A DNA stretch of 64,000 nt from Herbaspirillum seropedicae (lineage in GTDB: Bacteria > Pseudomonadota > Gammaproteobacteria > Burkholderiales > Burkholderiaceae_D), in NCBI RefSeq assembly GCF_001040945.1, contig NZ_CP011930.1, positions 372,001 through 436,000 of the forward strand, written 5' to 3'. The notes under the pieces were generated by a model that saw only the letters and a list, made by a program, of their open reading frames with translations, made no database searches and had not been told where the DNA came from. Every line of letters begins with the position of its first letter. The stretch's first letter is position 1. Positions 32,544 to 40,478 of the stretch are shown in pieces. The position numbers were made by a program, and so were the translations under genes.

Positions 32544-32957
32544 TTACTTGGCAGTGGCCGGAACGATGGTCACGGTCTCGCGCAGGATGCCGCCTTCAGA
32601 CACGCTGCCTTCGACACGTCCCTCGCCGTTGACGCGCTTCTCGCAGTCGATGCGATCCGATTGTGGCAGACCTTCGCAGCGCTTCATGGCGTTTTCCTTC
32701 AGTTGGGCCGCGCCGGGGTCGGTGAGATTGCCGCGGCTGGCGGCCTGTCGTGCAGCGCCGGCTTCGCGCAGGCAGGTGGCGCGGTCTTCGCTGGAACTGC
32801 CATTCTTGCAGGCGGCGACCTGTTGCTGGTAATCCGAGTTGTCCGTCTTGCCGGCAGCCAATACGTGCGAAGCGCCGCCCAGGGCCGCCAGGCCGATCAC
32901 GAGGGCGCTGGCCGAACGCAGCAGTTGATGACGCAGGGTTGCGGTTGAATTGGGCAT
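32544..32957 (-). CDS. small exported hypothetical protein with four cysteines
   Basis: The 137-aa product has a clear signal peptide (LRSASALVIGLAALGGASHVLAAG, cleavage after VLA), so the mature protein is periplasmic, about 100 residues. The mature part contains four Cys (VAACKNG, ATCLREAG, KRCEGL, IDCEKR) that could form two disulfides. A GxVEGSVSEGGILRETVTIVP tail looks beta-rich. The start at 32957 is set by AAAGGAA 7 bases upstream; the longer frame to 33107 lacks support. I do not recognise a characterised family, although proteins of this pattern occur in related Oxalobacteraceae. Confidence 0.75.
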   Translation of the reverse strand: MPNSTATLRHQLLRSASALVIGLAALGGASHVLAAGKTDNSDYQQQVAACKNGSSSEDRATCLREAGAARQAASRGNLTDPGAAQLKENAMKRCEGLPQSDRIDCEKRVNGEGRVEGSVSEGGILRETVTIVPATAK

Positions 32958-33314
32958 GTCATTTCCTTTCTCTTGGCAATGAGCGCGCAAGCTCATCATT
33001 GGATGGCATGGTAATAGACCTGCTGATGCTTGTTCAGTTCTGTTTACTTCAGTTCTACGGGTGGGGAGGTGAGTGTCGGTACATCGGTACACGGGCAGCG
33101 CCGACACATCATGCAGAATGATCAGAATAAGCAGGATAACCAGGCGTCGCCTTGCGCGGCATCAGAGAAGCTCGCCAATGGGCGTCAGACAAGAGGAAAC
33201 CTGCCGATCCGGCAGGGCCGCTGCAGACGTGCGGACACATCTGGAAACAAAAACGCCCGCATGACATCTGCGGGCGTTTTTGTTTGCAAGTCGCTTGCAA
33301 ACCGCGGGCGTCGA
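32958..33314. other. intergenic region upstream of the small exported-protein gene
   Basis: This 357-bp region between two minus-strand genes holds the histone-gene terminator (33245-33285). It also has a loose inverted repeat GTGTCGG...CCGACAC (33072-33078 with 33100-33106). No gene is convincing in any frame. Confidence 0.5.
33245..33285 (-). terminator. intrinsic terminator of the SWIB/histone-like gene
   Basis: A 17-bp perfect inverted repeat (AAACAAAAACGCCCGCA at 33245-33261 with 33269-33285) has a 7-base loop. It lies 30 bp past the stop of the minus-strand gene, with A/T ends on both strands. Confidence 0.92.
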
Positions 33315-33842
33315 TCAGCTCAGGTGAGCCGAGATCAGCTTGGTCATTTCAAACATCGTGACTTGCTTCTTGCCACCGAAGATCGCCTTGAGCTTGTCAT
33401 CCGCATCGATGTTGCGCTTGTTCTCGGCGTTCTGCAGCTTGTTCTTCTTGATGTATTCCCACACCTTCTTGGTCACTTCGGTGCGCGGCAGCGGCTTGGC
33501 GCCAACCACTTCGCCCAGGGCTGCCGACGGGGTCAGCGGCTTCATGAAGGCGGCGTTGGGGGTGCGCTTGGCGGCGGGCTTCTTGGCTGCTGGCTTGGCT
33601 GCGGCTTTCTTGGGTGCTGCCTTGGCGGCGGCCTTCGGAGCGGCTTTGGGCGCTGCCTTTGGAGCTGCCTTCGCTGCAGGCTTGGCGGCCGGTTTGGCGG
33701 CTGCCTTGGGCGCTGCCTTAGCGGCGGCCTTGGGGGCTGCGGCCTTGGCGGTCGCCTTCGTCGCAGGCTTTGCGGCTGCCTTGGCGGCGGGTTTTGCTGC
33801 TGGCTTCTTTACTGCGGCTGCTGCTTTTTTTGCTGTGGCCAT
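33315..33842 (-). CDS. SWIB/MDM2-domain protein with histone H1-like tail
   Basis: The 175-aa product has two parts. Residues 1-95 are almost only Ala, Lys and Pro in KPAAKA-type repeats, like the C-terminal tail of histone H1, and should bind DNA by charge. Residues ~96-175 form a SWIB domain: FMKPLTPSAALGEVVG, then TEVTKKVWEYIKKNKLQNAENKR, IDADDKLKAIFG and the end VTMFEMTKLISAHL. SWIB is best known from eukaryotic SWI/SNF complexes and chlamydial proteins. A nucleoid-associated role is inferred, not shown. GAGGAG lies 8 bases before the ATG. A TTGCAC-N4-GTGCAA inverted repeat lies about 70 bp upstream. Confidence 0.88.
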   Translation of the reverse strand: MATAKKAAAAVKKPAAKPAAKAAAKPATKATAKAAAPKAAAKAAPKAAAKPAAKPAAKAAPKAAPKAAPKAAAKAAPKKAAAKPAAKKPAAKRTPNAAFMKPLTPSAALGEVVGAKPLPRTEVTKKVWEYIKKNKLQNAENKRNIDADDKLKAIFGGKKQVTMFEMTKLISAHLS

Positions 33843-34227
33843 CTGAAAGACTCCTCACAAGAATGAGATGAATGCGTCGATTTACGCACCGCTAATAGTG
33901 GTGCTGTTTGCACTGCGGTGCAAGTATTTTTTAGTGGATTTCTGCCCGAAAGAACCAGGAAACAACGAGCCTGTGCGATCCGGCCTCAAGCCGCGCCAGC
34001 AAAGGGATCGCGGCAGATCGTCCGGGTCCGCCGCAGCCCTGTCTGCCGACCCTTTGCAAGGGGCCTGAAGAGATGACGGAAGGACATGATCCGGCCCTGG
34101 CGGAGCACCCGGAAAAAGGCAGGGGAGGAAGGAGAAAAGGAGGGGGTCTGGTGGCGGCAGGACTGCCGCCGGAGAATCCGGCGCAGGCCGCAAGGCCAGC
34201 ACCGGCAAGGCTTTTCGGGCGAAGGGC
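33843..34227. other. intergenic region ffh / SWIB-histone gene
   Basis: This 385-bp region between two minus-strand genes has no convincing ORF. Just after ffh there are two adjacent GC-rich hairpins without U-tracts (GGCGGCAG/CTGCCGCC at 34153-34170 and the neighbouring GCCGGA/TCCGGC). Near the histone gene there is an inverted repeat TTGCAC-N4-GTGCAA (33908-33923), a possible operator. Confidence 0.5.
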
Positions 34228-35598
34228 CTAGCGCATGCCGCCGGGCAGCATGCCCTTCATGTTGCGCATCATCTTCATCATGCCGCCGCCCTTGAGCTTC
34301 TTCATCATCGATTGCATCTGCTCGAACTGGGACAGCATGCGGTTGACTTCCTGCACCTGCACGCCCGCGCCGGCGGCGATGCGGCGCTTGCGGGTGGCCT
34401 TGATCAGTTCGGGCTTGGCGCGTTCCTGCGGGGTCATGGAATTGATGATGCCTTCCATGCGGCGCACCTGCTTTTCGGCCTGGTCCATGTTGGCGTTGCC
34501 AGCGGCGGCCTGCATCTGCGCCGGCAGCTTGTCCAAGAGGCTGGTGAGGCCGCCCATCTTCTTCATCTGCGACAACTGGGCCTTGAAGTCGTTGAGGTCG
34601 AACTTGCCGCCGCCCTTGATCTTGTTGGCCAGGCCTTCGGCTGCGGCCATGTCCACGCCCTTGCGCGCCTCTTCCACCAGCGCCAGGATGTCGCCCATGC
34701 CGAGGATGCGGTTGGCCATGCGCGAGGGATCGAAGGCTTCCAGGCCATCCAGCTTTTCAGCCACGCCGGCGAACTTGATGGGCTTGCCGGTGATGTGGCG
34801 CACCGACAGCGCCGCGCCGCCGCGCGAGTCGCCGTCCAGCTTGGTGAGCACTACGCCGGTCAGCGGCAGGGCGTCGCTGAAGGCCTTGGCGGTGTTGATG
34901 GCGTCCTGGCCCAGCATGGCGTCGACCACGAACAGGGTTTCGATGGGCTTGATGGCCGCATGCACGGCGCGGATCTCATCCATCATGGCCTGGTCGATGC
35001 CCAGGCGGCCGGCGGTGTCCACGATCAGCACTTCGTGGTGGTGCTTCTTGGCGTAGTCCAGCGCGGCCAGGGCGATATCGACCGGCTTGTCGGTCGCCTG
35101 GCTGGGGAAGAAATCGGCGCCGGCCTGGCCGGTCACGGTCTCCAGCTGGCCGATGGCGGCCGGGCGGTAGACGTCGGCCGAGACGGTCAGCACCTTCTTC
35201 TTGGTGGTCTCGCGCAGGTACTTGGCCAGCTTGCCGACGGTGGTGGTTTTACCGGCGCCTTGCAGGCCGGCCATCAAGATGATGGCCGGGGGCTGGGTGG
35301 CGAAATTGAGCTGCGAGGCTTCCGGGCCCAGGTCGGCGCCCATCAGGCTGGCCAGCTCGCGCTGCACCACGCCCACCAGCGCCTGGCCGGGGGTGAGTGA
35401 GCCGATGACTTCCTCGCCCAGGGCTTTTTCCTTCACCTTGGCGATGAACTCGCGCACGGCCGGCAGGGCCACGTCGGCCTCCAGCAGGGCCAGGCGCACT
35501 TCGCGCAGCATCTCGGCAGTATTCGATTCGGTCAGTCGCGCCTCGCCGCGCATGGTTTTGACGACTTTGGCGAGGCGTTGGGTCAGGTTGTCTAGCAT
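34228..35598 (-). CDS. ffh: signal recognition particle protein Ffh
   Basis: SRP54 GTPase that, with 4.5S RNA, delivers nascent membrane proteins to FtsY. The 456-aa product has the N helical bundle, G1 GLQGAGKTTTVGKL near residues 111-124, and the DTAGRLGIDQAMMDEI and TKLDGDSRGGAALSV motifs. Its C-terminal M domain ends in a Met-rich tail (MQSMMKKLKGGGMMKMMRNM). It is complete. In related genomes ffh usually faces the ypjD-like gene directly; here an ABC transporter lies between them. Confidence 0.98.
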   Translation of the reverse strand: MLDNLTQRLAKVVKTMRGEARLTESNTAEMLREVRLALLEADVALPAVREFIAKVKEKALGEEVIGSLTPGQALVGVVQRELASLMGADLGPEASQLNFATQPPAIILMAGLQGAGKTTTVGKLAKYLRETTKKKVLTVSADVYRPAAIGQLETVTGQAGADFFPSQATDKPVDIALAALDYAKKHHHEVLIVDTAGRLGIDQAMMDEIRAVHAAIKPIETLFVVDAMLGQDAINTAKAFSDALPLTGVVLTKLDGDSRGGAALSVRHITGKPIKFAGVAEKLDGLEAFDPSRMANRILGMGDILALVEEARKGVDMAAAEGLANKIKGGGKFDLNDFKAQLSQMKKMGGLTSLLDKLPAQMQAAAGNANMDQAEKQVRRMEGIINSMTPQERAKPELIKATRKRRIAAGAGVQVQEVNRMLSQFEQMQSMMKKLKGGGMMKMMRNMKGMLPGGMR

Positions 35599-35920
35599 GG
35601 TGATATCTGCAAATGAGTGGATGGCCGCCGGACAGGGCTGGCCCGGTGGGGCAGGGCGGCGGGCAATCCCGCATTCTAACCGATCAGCCCCGGCGCGCCC
35701 TGGTTGGCGCAGCCCGGCTCAGATGGGGACGCTACGTAAAATTAACAGCTTGTACAGCCCGCGCTCTTTGTGTATACATGGGCGCTGAATTTCCAAGCGC
35801 AAATAATAATCAAGGCGCGTCGCCCACGAGGCCGTCGCCAACGCCATCGAGACAGCCGGCCCTGCACCCGCGCCGTCGGCCTGCCGCAACAAGAACGATA
35901 CACACAAGAGGAGAGTGGAA
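35599..35920. other. divergent intergenic region ffh / ABC transporter
   Basis: This 322-bp region holds the transporter promoter (35750-35778) and a ~135-nt leader. The ffh-proximal half shows no clear minus-strand promoter by eye. Confidence 0.5.
35750..35778 (+). promoter_or_regulatory. sigma-70 promoter of the ABC transporter operon
   Basis: A -35 TTGTAC (35750-35755) and a -10 TATACA (35773-35778) have a 17-bp spacer. The start would be near 35785, giving a leader of about 135 nt before the binding-protein gene. Confidence 0.72.
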
Positions 35921-36880
35921 ATGCAAAAGAAATTGATCGCCCTGGCCCTGCTGGCAAGCGCCGGCTTCTCGGCTGCCAGCCATGCCGCCGATGACGTGAT
36001 CCGCCTGGGCAATCTGAAGTTCGCCCATTATGGTGCGGTCTCCTACATCAAGGAAATCGCGCCCAAGTGCGGCATCAAGGTCGATGAAAAGGTCTTCGCC
36101 AAGGGGCCTGACGTGATGCAGGGCATCCTGGCCGGTGAGCTGGACGTGGGCACCACCGCTTCCGAGGCGGCGATTTCGGGTCGCGCCAACGGTGCGCCGA
36201 TCTACGTGGTGGCCGGCTTCGCCAAGGGCGGCGCGCGCCTGGTGGCGGGCAAGGATTCCGGCATCAAGTCGGTCAAGGACCTCAAGGGCAAGAAGGTGGG
36301 CGTGACCCGCGGCGGCATCCACGAAGTGCTGCTGGACGCCGAGCTGGGCCAGAACGGCCTCTCCGCCAAGGACGTGACCATCGTCTACCTGGCCTTCGCC
36401 GACCTGAACCAAGCCCTGCTGGGCAAGAACATCGACGCCATGATGCAGAGCGAGCCGCAATCCTCGCAGGCCATCAACAAGGGCTTCGGCGTGGAAGTGA
36501 TGAAACCCTACGACACCCCCATCGGCGAGCCCTACCGCACCATGGTGATGACCGAGAAGTTCTACAACGAGAAGCGCCCGCTGGCCGAGAAATTCATGCG
36601 TTGCTTCCTGGAGGCGACCAAGACCTTCATCGACAAGCCGGAAGTGGCCGAGAAGTACGTGCGTGAAGTGATCTTCAAGAACCAGATCAGCAAGGAAGAC
36701 TTCTACGACGCCATCGGCAACTCCCCCTACGCCTACGACATCACGGCCGAGCACATCCAGATCACCACCGACACCATGGCCAAGTACGGCACCGGCAAGA
36801 TGGCCAAGCCGCCCGTGGCCAAGGATTGGGTAAAGACCGATCTGCTGGAGCAGGCCAAGAAGAGCATGAACCTGAAGTAA
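35921..36880 (+). CDS. NitT/TauT-type ABC transporter substrate-binding protein
   Basis: The 319-aa periplasmic binding protein has a signal peptide (KKLIALALLASAGFSAASHAA, cleavage after SHA) and the NMT1/THI5-like fold of nitrate, sulfonate, taurine and pyrimidine-precursor binders. Evidence includes GILAGELDVGTTASEAAISGR, DLKGKKVGVTRGGIHEVLL and SEPQSSQAINKG. The start at 35921 has AGAGGAGAG upstream. Permease and ATPase genes follow at once, giving a complete three-gene importer. The substrate cannot be told. No sulfonatase, nitrate reductase or thiamine gene is next to it to give a hint. Confidence 0.88.
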   Translation: MQKKLIALALLASAGFSAASHAADDVIRLGNLKFAHYGAVSYIKEIAPKCGIKVDEKVFAKGPDVMQGILAGELDVGTTASEAAISGRANGAPIYVVAGFAKGGARLVAGKDSGIKSVKDLKGKKVGVTRGGIHEVLLDAELGQNGLSAKDVTIVYLAFADLNQALLGKNIDAMMQSEPQSSQAINKGFGVEVMKPYDTPIGEPYRTMVMTEKFYNEKRPLAEKFMRCFLEATKTFIDKPEVAEKYVREVIFKNQISKEDFYDAIGNSPYAYDITAEHIQITTDTMAKYGTGKMAKPPVAKDWVKTDLLEQAKKSMNLK

Positions 36881-36899
36881 GCCCAGGGGGGAATCTCGC

Positions 36900-37721
36900 A
36901 TGGCAAAGAAGAACAAGGGCAGCTTCCTGCAGGGGCTGCTGGTGCCGATCATCGTGATCGCCCTGTGGGAGGGGGCGTCACGGGCCGGCTGGATCAATCC
37001 GCAGATCCTGCCCTCGCCCTGGGCGGTGCTCAGGAAATGGGTGGAATACGCCACCCCGCTCAAACCCTATGACCCTGAGGCGGGCAGCTGGCTGGCCTGG
37101 GCCTTTTCGGGCGAGCTGGTGATGGACGCCATCGGCAGCCTCTACCGGGTAGTGGCCGGGTTCCTGATCGGCGCGGGCCTGGCCTTGCCGCTGGGCTTGC
37201 TGATGGGGTCGAGCCAGCGTATCTACGGGCTGATGAATCTCACCGTCCAGGTGATCCGGCCGATCCCGCCGATCGCCTATATCCCGCTGGCCATCCTCTG
37301 GTTCGGGCTGGGCAATCCGCCGGCGCTGTTCCTGATCTCGCTGGGGGCGTTCTTCCCGGTGCTGATGAATACCATCGCCGGGGTGCGCCAGGTCGACAGC
37401 ATCTACCTGCGCGCCGCCCGCAACCTGGGCGCGAGCCAGTCCACGCTGTTCTTGCGGGTGATGCTGCCGGCGGCCGTTCCCTACATCCTCTCGGGGGTGC
37501 GTATCGGCATCGGCACGGCCTTCATCGTGGTGATCGTGGCCGAGATGATCGCGGTGAGCAATGGGCTGGGCTTCCGCATCATGGAGGCGCGCGAGTATTT
37601 CTGGTCCGACAAGATCATCGCCGGCATGATCACCATCGGCCTCCTGGGACTGGCCATCGACCTGGGCATGAGCCGCCTCAACAATTACATGCTGCGCTGG
37701 CATCGCGGGCTGGAGAACTGA
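36900..37721 (+). CDS. NitT/TauT-type ABC transporter permease
   Basis: The 273-aa inner-membrane permease has about six hydrophobic segments. It carries the EAA-type cytoplasmic loop in LRAARNLGASQSTLFLRVMLPAAVPYILSGVRIG, which contacts the ATPase. The family is BPD_transp_1, as in SsuC/TauC. It starts 19 bp after the binding-protein gene, with GGGGGGAA upstream, and ends 1 bp before the ATPase start. Confidence 0.92.
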   Translation: MAKKNKGSFLQGLLVPIIVIALWEGASRAGWINPQILPSPWAVLRKWVEYATPLKPYDPEAGSWLAWAFSGELVMDAIGSLYRVVAGFLIGAGLALPLGLLMGSSQRIYGLMNLTVQVIRPIPPIAYIPLAILWFGLGNPPALFLISLGAFFPVLMNTIAGVRQVDSIYLRAARNLGASQSTLFLRVMLPAAVPYILSGVRIGIGTAFIVVIVAEMIAVSNGLGFRIMEAREYFWSDKIIAGMITIGLLGLAIDLGMSRLNNYMLRWHRGLEN

Positions 37722-37722
37722 C

Positions 37723-38532
37723 ATGAACCAGACAAATGCTTCCCCCCGCATACGTATACAGGGCGTCCACAAGGTCTTCAAGACCGATGACCGCGAAGTC
37801 GTGGCGCTCAAGGACATCAACCTCGATATCCCCGATGGCCAGTTCGTCTGCCTGCTCGGTCCCTCCGGCTGCGGCAAGTCGACGCTCTTGAACGCCATCG
37901 CCGGGTTTGCGCTGCCCTCGTCCGGGCAGATCCTCACTGACGACAAGGTGGTCAGCGAGCCGGGGCCGGATCGCGGCATGGTGTTCCAGGAATATGCGCT
38001 GTTCCCCTGGATGACGGTGGAGCAGAACGTGGCCTTCGGCCTGGAGATCAAGGGAACGCCCAAGGCCGAGATCCACCAGCGCGTCACGCAACTGCTGGAC
38101 AAGCTGGGCCTGATCGACTTCCGCACCCGTTTCCCCAAGGACCTCTCGGGCGGCATGCGCCAGCGTGTGGCCATCGCTCGGGTGCTGGCGCTGGATTCGC
38201 CCATCATGCTGATGGACGAACCCTTCGGCGCCCTCGATGCGCTTACCCGCCGCAACCTCCAGGATGAGCTGCTGCGCATCTGGGACGAGTTCAGGAAGAC
38301 CATCGTCTTCGTCACCCACAGCATCGAGGAGGCGATCTACCTGGCCGACCGCATCGTGGTGATGACCTACCGGCCCGGTACGGTCAAGCGCGACATGCTG
38401 GTCAACCTGCCGCGCCTGCGTGACCCGGCCGATCCCGAGTTCAATGCCTTGAAGCGGGAACTGGGCCAACTGGTGATGGAAGAGCAGCAACGCCATCACA
38501 ACGCCGAGATGAAGGCGGCGGCGGTGGACTGA
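37723..38532 (+). CDS. NitT/TauT-type ABC transporter ATP-binding protein
   Basis: The 269-aa ATPase has Walker A GPSGCGKSTLLNAIAGF, Q-loop VFQEYALFPWM, signature LSGGMRQRVAIAR, Walker B IMLMDEPFGALDAL and the H-loop VTHSIEEAIYLADRI. The sequence matches the SsuB/TauB/NrtD-like group. It starts one base after the permease stop, so the three genes form a tight operon. A hairpin without a U-tract follows. Confidence 0.94.
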   Translation: MNQTNASPRIRIQGVHKVFKTDDREVVALKDINLDIPDGQFVCLLGPSGCGKSTLLNAIAGFALPSSGQILTDDKVVSEPGPDRGMVFQEYALFPWMTVEQNVAFGLEIKGTPKAEIHQRVTQLLDKLGLIDFRTRFPKDLSGGMRQRVAIARVLALDSPIMLMDEPFGALDALTRRNLQDELLRIWDEFRKTIVFVTHSIEEAIYLADRIVVMTYRPGTVKRDMLVNLPRLRDPADPEFNALKRELGQLVMEEQQRHHNAEMKAAAVD

Positions 38533-38559
38533 GGCGGCAAAGGCTATAGGGTAGCGCCC

Positions 38560-38588
38560 CGACACGGCAGGCAAGTCCTGCCGTGTCG
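38560..38588. repeat. inverted repeat after the ABC operon
   Basis: The 12-bp perfect stem CGACACGGCAGG/CCTGCCGTGTCG (38560-38571 with 38577-38588) has a 5-base loop and lies 27 bp after the ATPase stop. There is no T-run, so it may act as an RNA 3'-end stabiliser or weak terminator. Confidence 0.8.
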
Positions 38589-38665
38589 CATTGTGGCGCG
38601 ATGATCGCAGCGCCTACTGACCCTCTCCAAGCGGGCGACGGGCCGAGATAGTGTAAACTTGGGCG

Positions 38666-39478
38666 ATGCAAACTTATTTTTTCATCCTGGCTGCGCTGCT
38701 CTACCTGGCCTGCGCCTTCATGCCTTCGCAGCGGCGCATGCCGATCTCGCTGGGCATCGTGGCCGGCTGGGTGCTGCATGGCGGCGCGCTGCTCTCGGAC
38801 ATGTTCGCTCCGGACGCGCTGCGGGTGGGCTTTGCGGTGATGTTGTCCTCCACGCTGTGGATCTCGGTGGCGGCCTACTGGCTGGAAAATCGCAATTTCT
38901 CGCTCGATAGCATGCGCGTACTGGTGCTGCCGGTGGCGGCGCTGGCGGTGGTGCTGCCCAGCATCTTCCCCGGCAATATGGTGGCGCTGACCGGCAAGTC
39001 CGACTGGTTCCTGGCGCACATCGCCATCTCCATCCTCGCCTACAGCACCCTGACCATCGCCGCCTTCCATGCGGTGCTGATGGTGCTGCAGGAGTCGCGC
39101 CTGCATACCCGCCCGGGCCTGGCGACCCAGTCCGGCTGGTTCGGCCTGGCGCTGGATCGGCTGCCAGCGCTGCTGACGATGGAAAAACTGCTGTTCCGCC
39201 TGATCGCCTTCGGCTTCACTCTGTTGACGCTGACGGTGCTCTCGGGCGTGGTCTTTTCCGAGCAGTTGTTCGGGACGCCGTTGAAGTGGGACCACAAGAC
39301 CATCTTCACCATGCTGTCCTGGCTGCTGTTCGGCCTGCTCCTGGCCGGCCGCCGCTGGCAGGGATGGCGGGGGCGTACTGCGCTCAGCTTCACGCTGGCC
39401 GGCTTCGCCATCCTTTTATTGGCTTATGTGGGCAGCCGGTTCGTGCTTGAAGTCGTGCTGCATCGGGTTCTGACATGA
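38666..39478 (+). CDS. CcsA/YpjD-like cytochrome c assembly family membrane protein
   Basis: The 270-aa protein has about eight hydrophobic helices and the CcsA/CcmC-like layout: WFLAHIAISILAYSTLTIAAFHAVLM and the later WDHKTIFTMLSWLLFGLLLAGR with conserved His. E. coli YpjD is the closest named relative. A role in heme handling or cytochrome maturation is inferred only from the family. No Shine-Dalgarno precedes the ATG, and a TAAACT box ends 7 bases upstream, so this mRNA may have a very short leader. Its stop overlaps the next gene's ATG (ATGA). Confidence 0.85.
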   Translation: MQTYFFILAALLYLACAFMPSQRRMPISLGIVAGWVLHGGALLSDMFAPDALRVGFAVMLSSTLWISVAAYWLENRNFSLDSMRVLVLPVAALAVVLPSIFPGNMVALTGKSDWFLAHIAISILAYSTLTIAAFHAVLMVLQESRLHTRPGLATQSGWFGLALDRLPALLTMEKLLFRLIAFGFTLLTLTVLSGVVFSEQLFGTPLKWDHKTIFTMLSWLLFGLLLAGRRWQGWRGRTALSFTLAGFAILLLAYVGSRFVLEVVLHRVLT

Positions 39479-39759
39479 AATATCTGATCTGGCTGGTCGT
39501 GCTGCTGGCCGTGGTGGTGTGGTTCCAGCGCGCCAAGAAATCCATGCTGGCCGGCAATGACGCCGCCGCCGATGCGCGCCCGGAGTCCGGTATCCCCCGG
39601 CCCAAGGCGGGCGGTACGCGGCGCAGCGCCGAACCGGGCGCCGAGACCATGGTGCAATGCGCCCATTGCGGCATCCACTTCCCGGTCTCCGAAGCGGTGG
39701 TGCATGCCTCGGGCGCCCTGTACTGCTCGGAAGAGCATCGCCGCCTGGCCTCCTTCTGA
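39475..39759 (+). CDS. PP0621-family small membrane-anchored zinc-ribbon-like protein
   Basis: The 94-aa protein has one N-terminal hydrophobic helix (YLIWLVVLLAVVVWF), a short flexible linker, and a C-terminal motif CAHCGIHFPVSEAVV...YCSEEHRRLA whose Cys/His pattern suggests a zinc-ribbon-like site. It matches the PP0621 family, whose function is not established. The ATG overlaps the ypjD-like stop by four bases and ampD follows 3 bp later, so the three are probably one transcript. Zinc binding is inferred from the Cys spacing. Confidence 0.8.
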   Translation: MKYLIWLVVLLAVVVWFQRAKKSMLAGNDAAADARPESGIPRPKAGGTRRSAEPGAETMVQCAHCGIHFPVSEAVVHASGALYCSEEHRRLASF

Positions 39760-39762
39760 ACC

Positions 39763-40386
39763 ATGACTGCCGCCGTGACTGATCCCGCCGCCTGGAGCAT
39801 CGATGGTGAGGGCTGGTGCCAGGGCGCCCGCCGCGAGCCTTCCCCCAATTGCGACGACCGGCCCGAGGGCGTGGTGAGCCAATTGCTGGTGATCCACAAC
39901 ATCAGCCTGCCGCCCGGTGAATTCGGCGGCTCTTATATAGCAGACCTGTTCTGCAACCGGCTCGACTTCGACGCCCACCCCTATTTCGACCAGTTGCGTC
40001 CCTTGCGGGTGTCGGCGCATTTCCTGATCCGCCGTGATGGCGAGGTGGTACAGTTCGTCCCCGCCCATCGCCGCGCCTGGCATGCCGGCGTGTCCAGCTT
40101 CGAAGGGCGGGAGCGGTGCAATGACTTTTCCATCGGCATCGAGCTGGAGGGAACCGACTTCACGCCCTTCACCCCCGCCCAGTACGACGCCCTGCTGGGT
40201 TTGTCCCAGGCCCTGGTCAGCCGCTACGGGCTGAGCGCCGTGGCCGGTCACGAACACATCGCCCCGCTGCGCAAGACCGATCCCGGCCCCTTCTTCGACT
40301 GGCAGCGCTATCGCGAAGAAATGATGAAAATTGTTAACCCGGCGCAATTGCGCTTCCCTTCTGGCCTTCACAAAAGTCAAGCGTGA
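39763..40386 (+). CDS. ampD: 1,6-anhydro-N-acetylmuramyl-L-alanine amidase AmpD
   Basis: Cytoplasmic zinc amidase that removes stem peptides from anhydromuropeptides during peptidoglycan recycling; its loss derepresses AmpC beta-lactamase in species carrying AmpR. The 207-aa product has VVSQLLVIHNISLPPGEFGG (first zinc His), HRRAWHAGVSSFEGRERCND, IGIELEG and GHEHIAPLRKTDPGPFFDW (second His and Asp ligands). No signal peptide is seen, in line with AmpD rather than AmiD. The product feeds the pathway of Mpl, encoded at 58.6 kb. Confidence 0.95.
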   Translation: MTAAVTDPAAWSIDGEGWCQGARREPSPNCDDRPEGVVSQLLVIHNISLPPGEFGGSYIADLFCNRLDFDAHPYFDQLRPLRVSAHFLIRRDGEVVQFVPAHRRAWHAGVSSFEGRERCNDFSIGIELEGTDFTPFTPAQYDALLGLSQALVSRYGLSAVAGHEHIAPLRKTDPGPFFDWQRYREEMMKIVNPAQLRFPSGLHKSQA

Positions 40387-40413
40387 GGGGCAGAAAAATT
40401 CTCGAAATAGCGG

Positions 40414-40442
40414 TTGCATCCTCCCTAACCCGCCACTAGAAT
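40414..40442 (+). promoter_or_regulatory. sigma-70 promoter of nrdAB
   Basis: A -35 TTGCAT (40414-40419) and a -10 TAGAAT (40437-40442) have a 17-bp spacer. The -10 lies inside the first NrdR-type box, the arrangement expected for repression by blocking RNA polymerase. Confidence 0.78.
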
Positions 40443-40478
40443 TAGTCCCAATCGATGTTTTGATACTAGATGTAGTGT
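40433..40478 (+). promoter_or_regulatory. tandem NrdR-type boxes
   Basis: Two related 16-mers, CCACTAGAATTAGTCC (40433-40448) and ATACTAGATGTAGTGT (40463-40478), start exactly 30 bp apart, about three helical turns. Both resemble the NrdR box (ACACTATATATAGTGT-like) with conserved CTA and TAGT cores. NrdR is a nucleotide-sensing repressor of ribonucleotide reductase genes. The regulator gene itself is not in this window. Confidence 0.8.
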
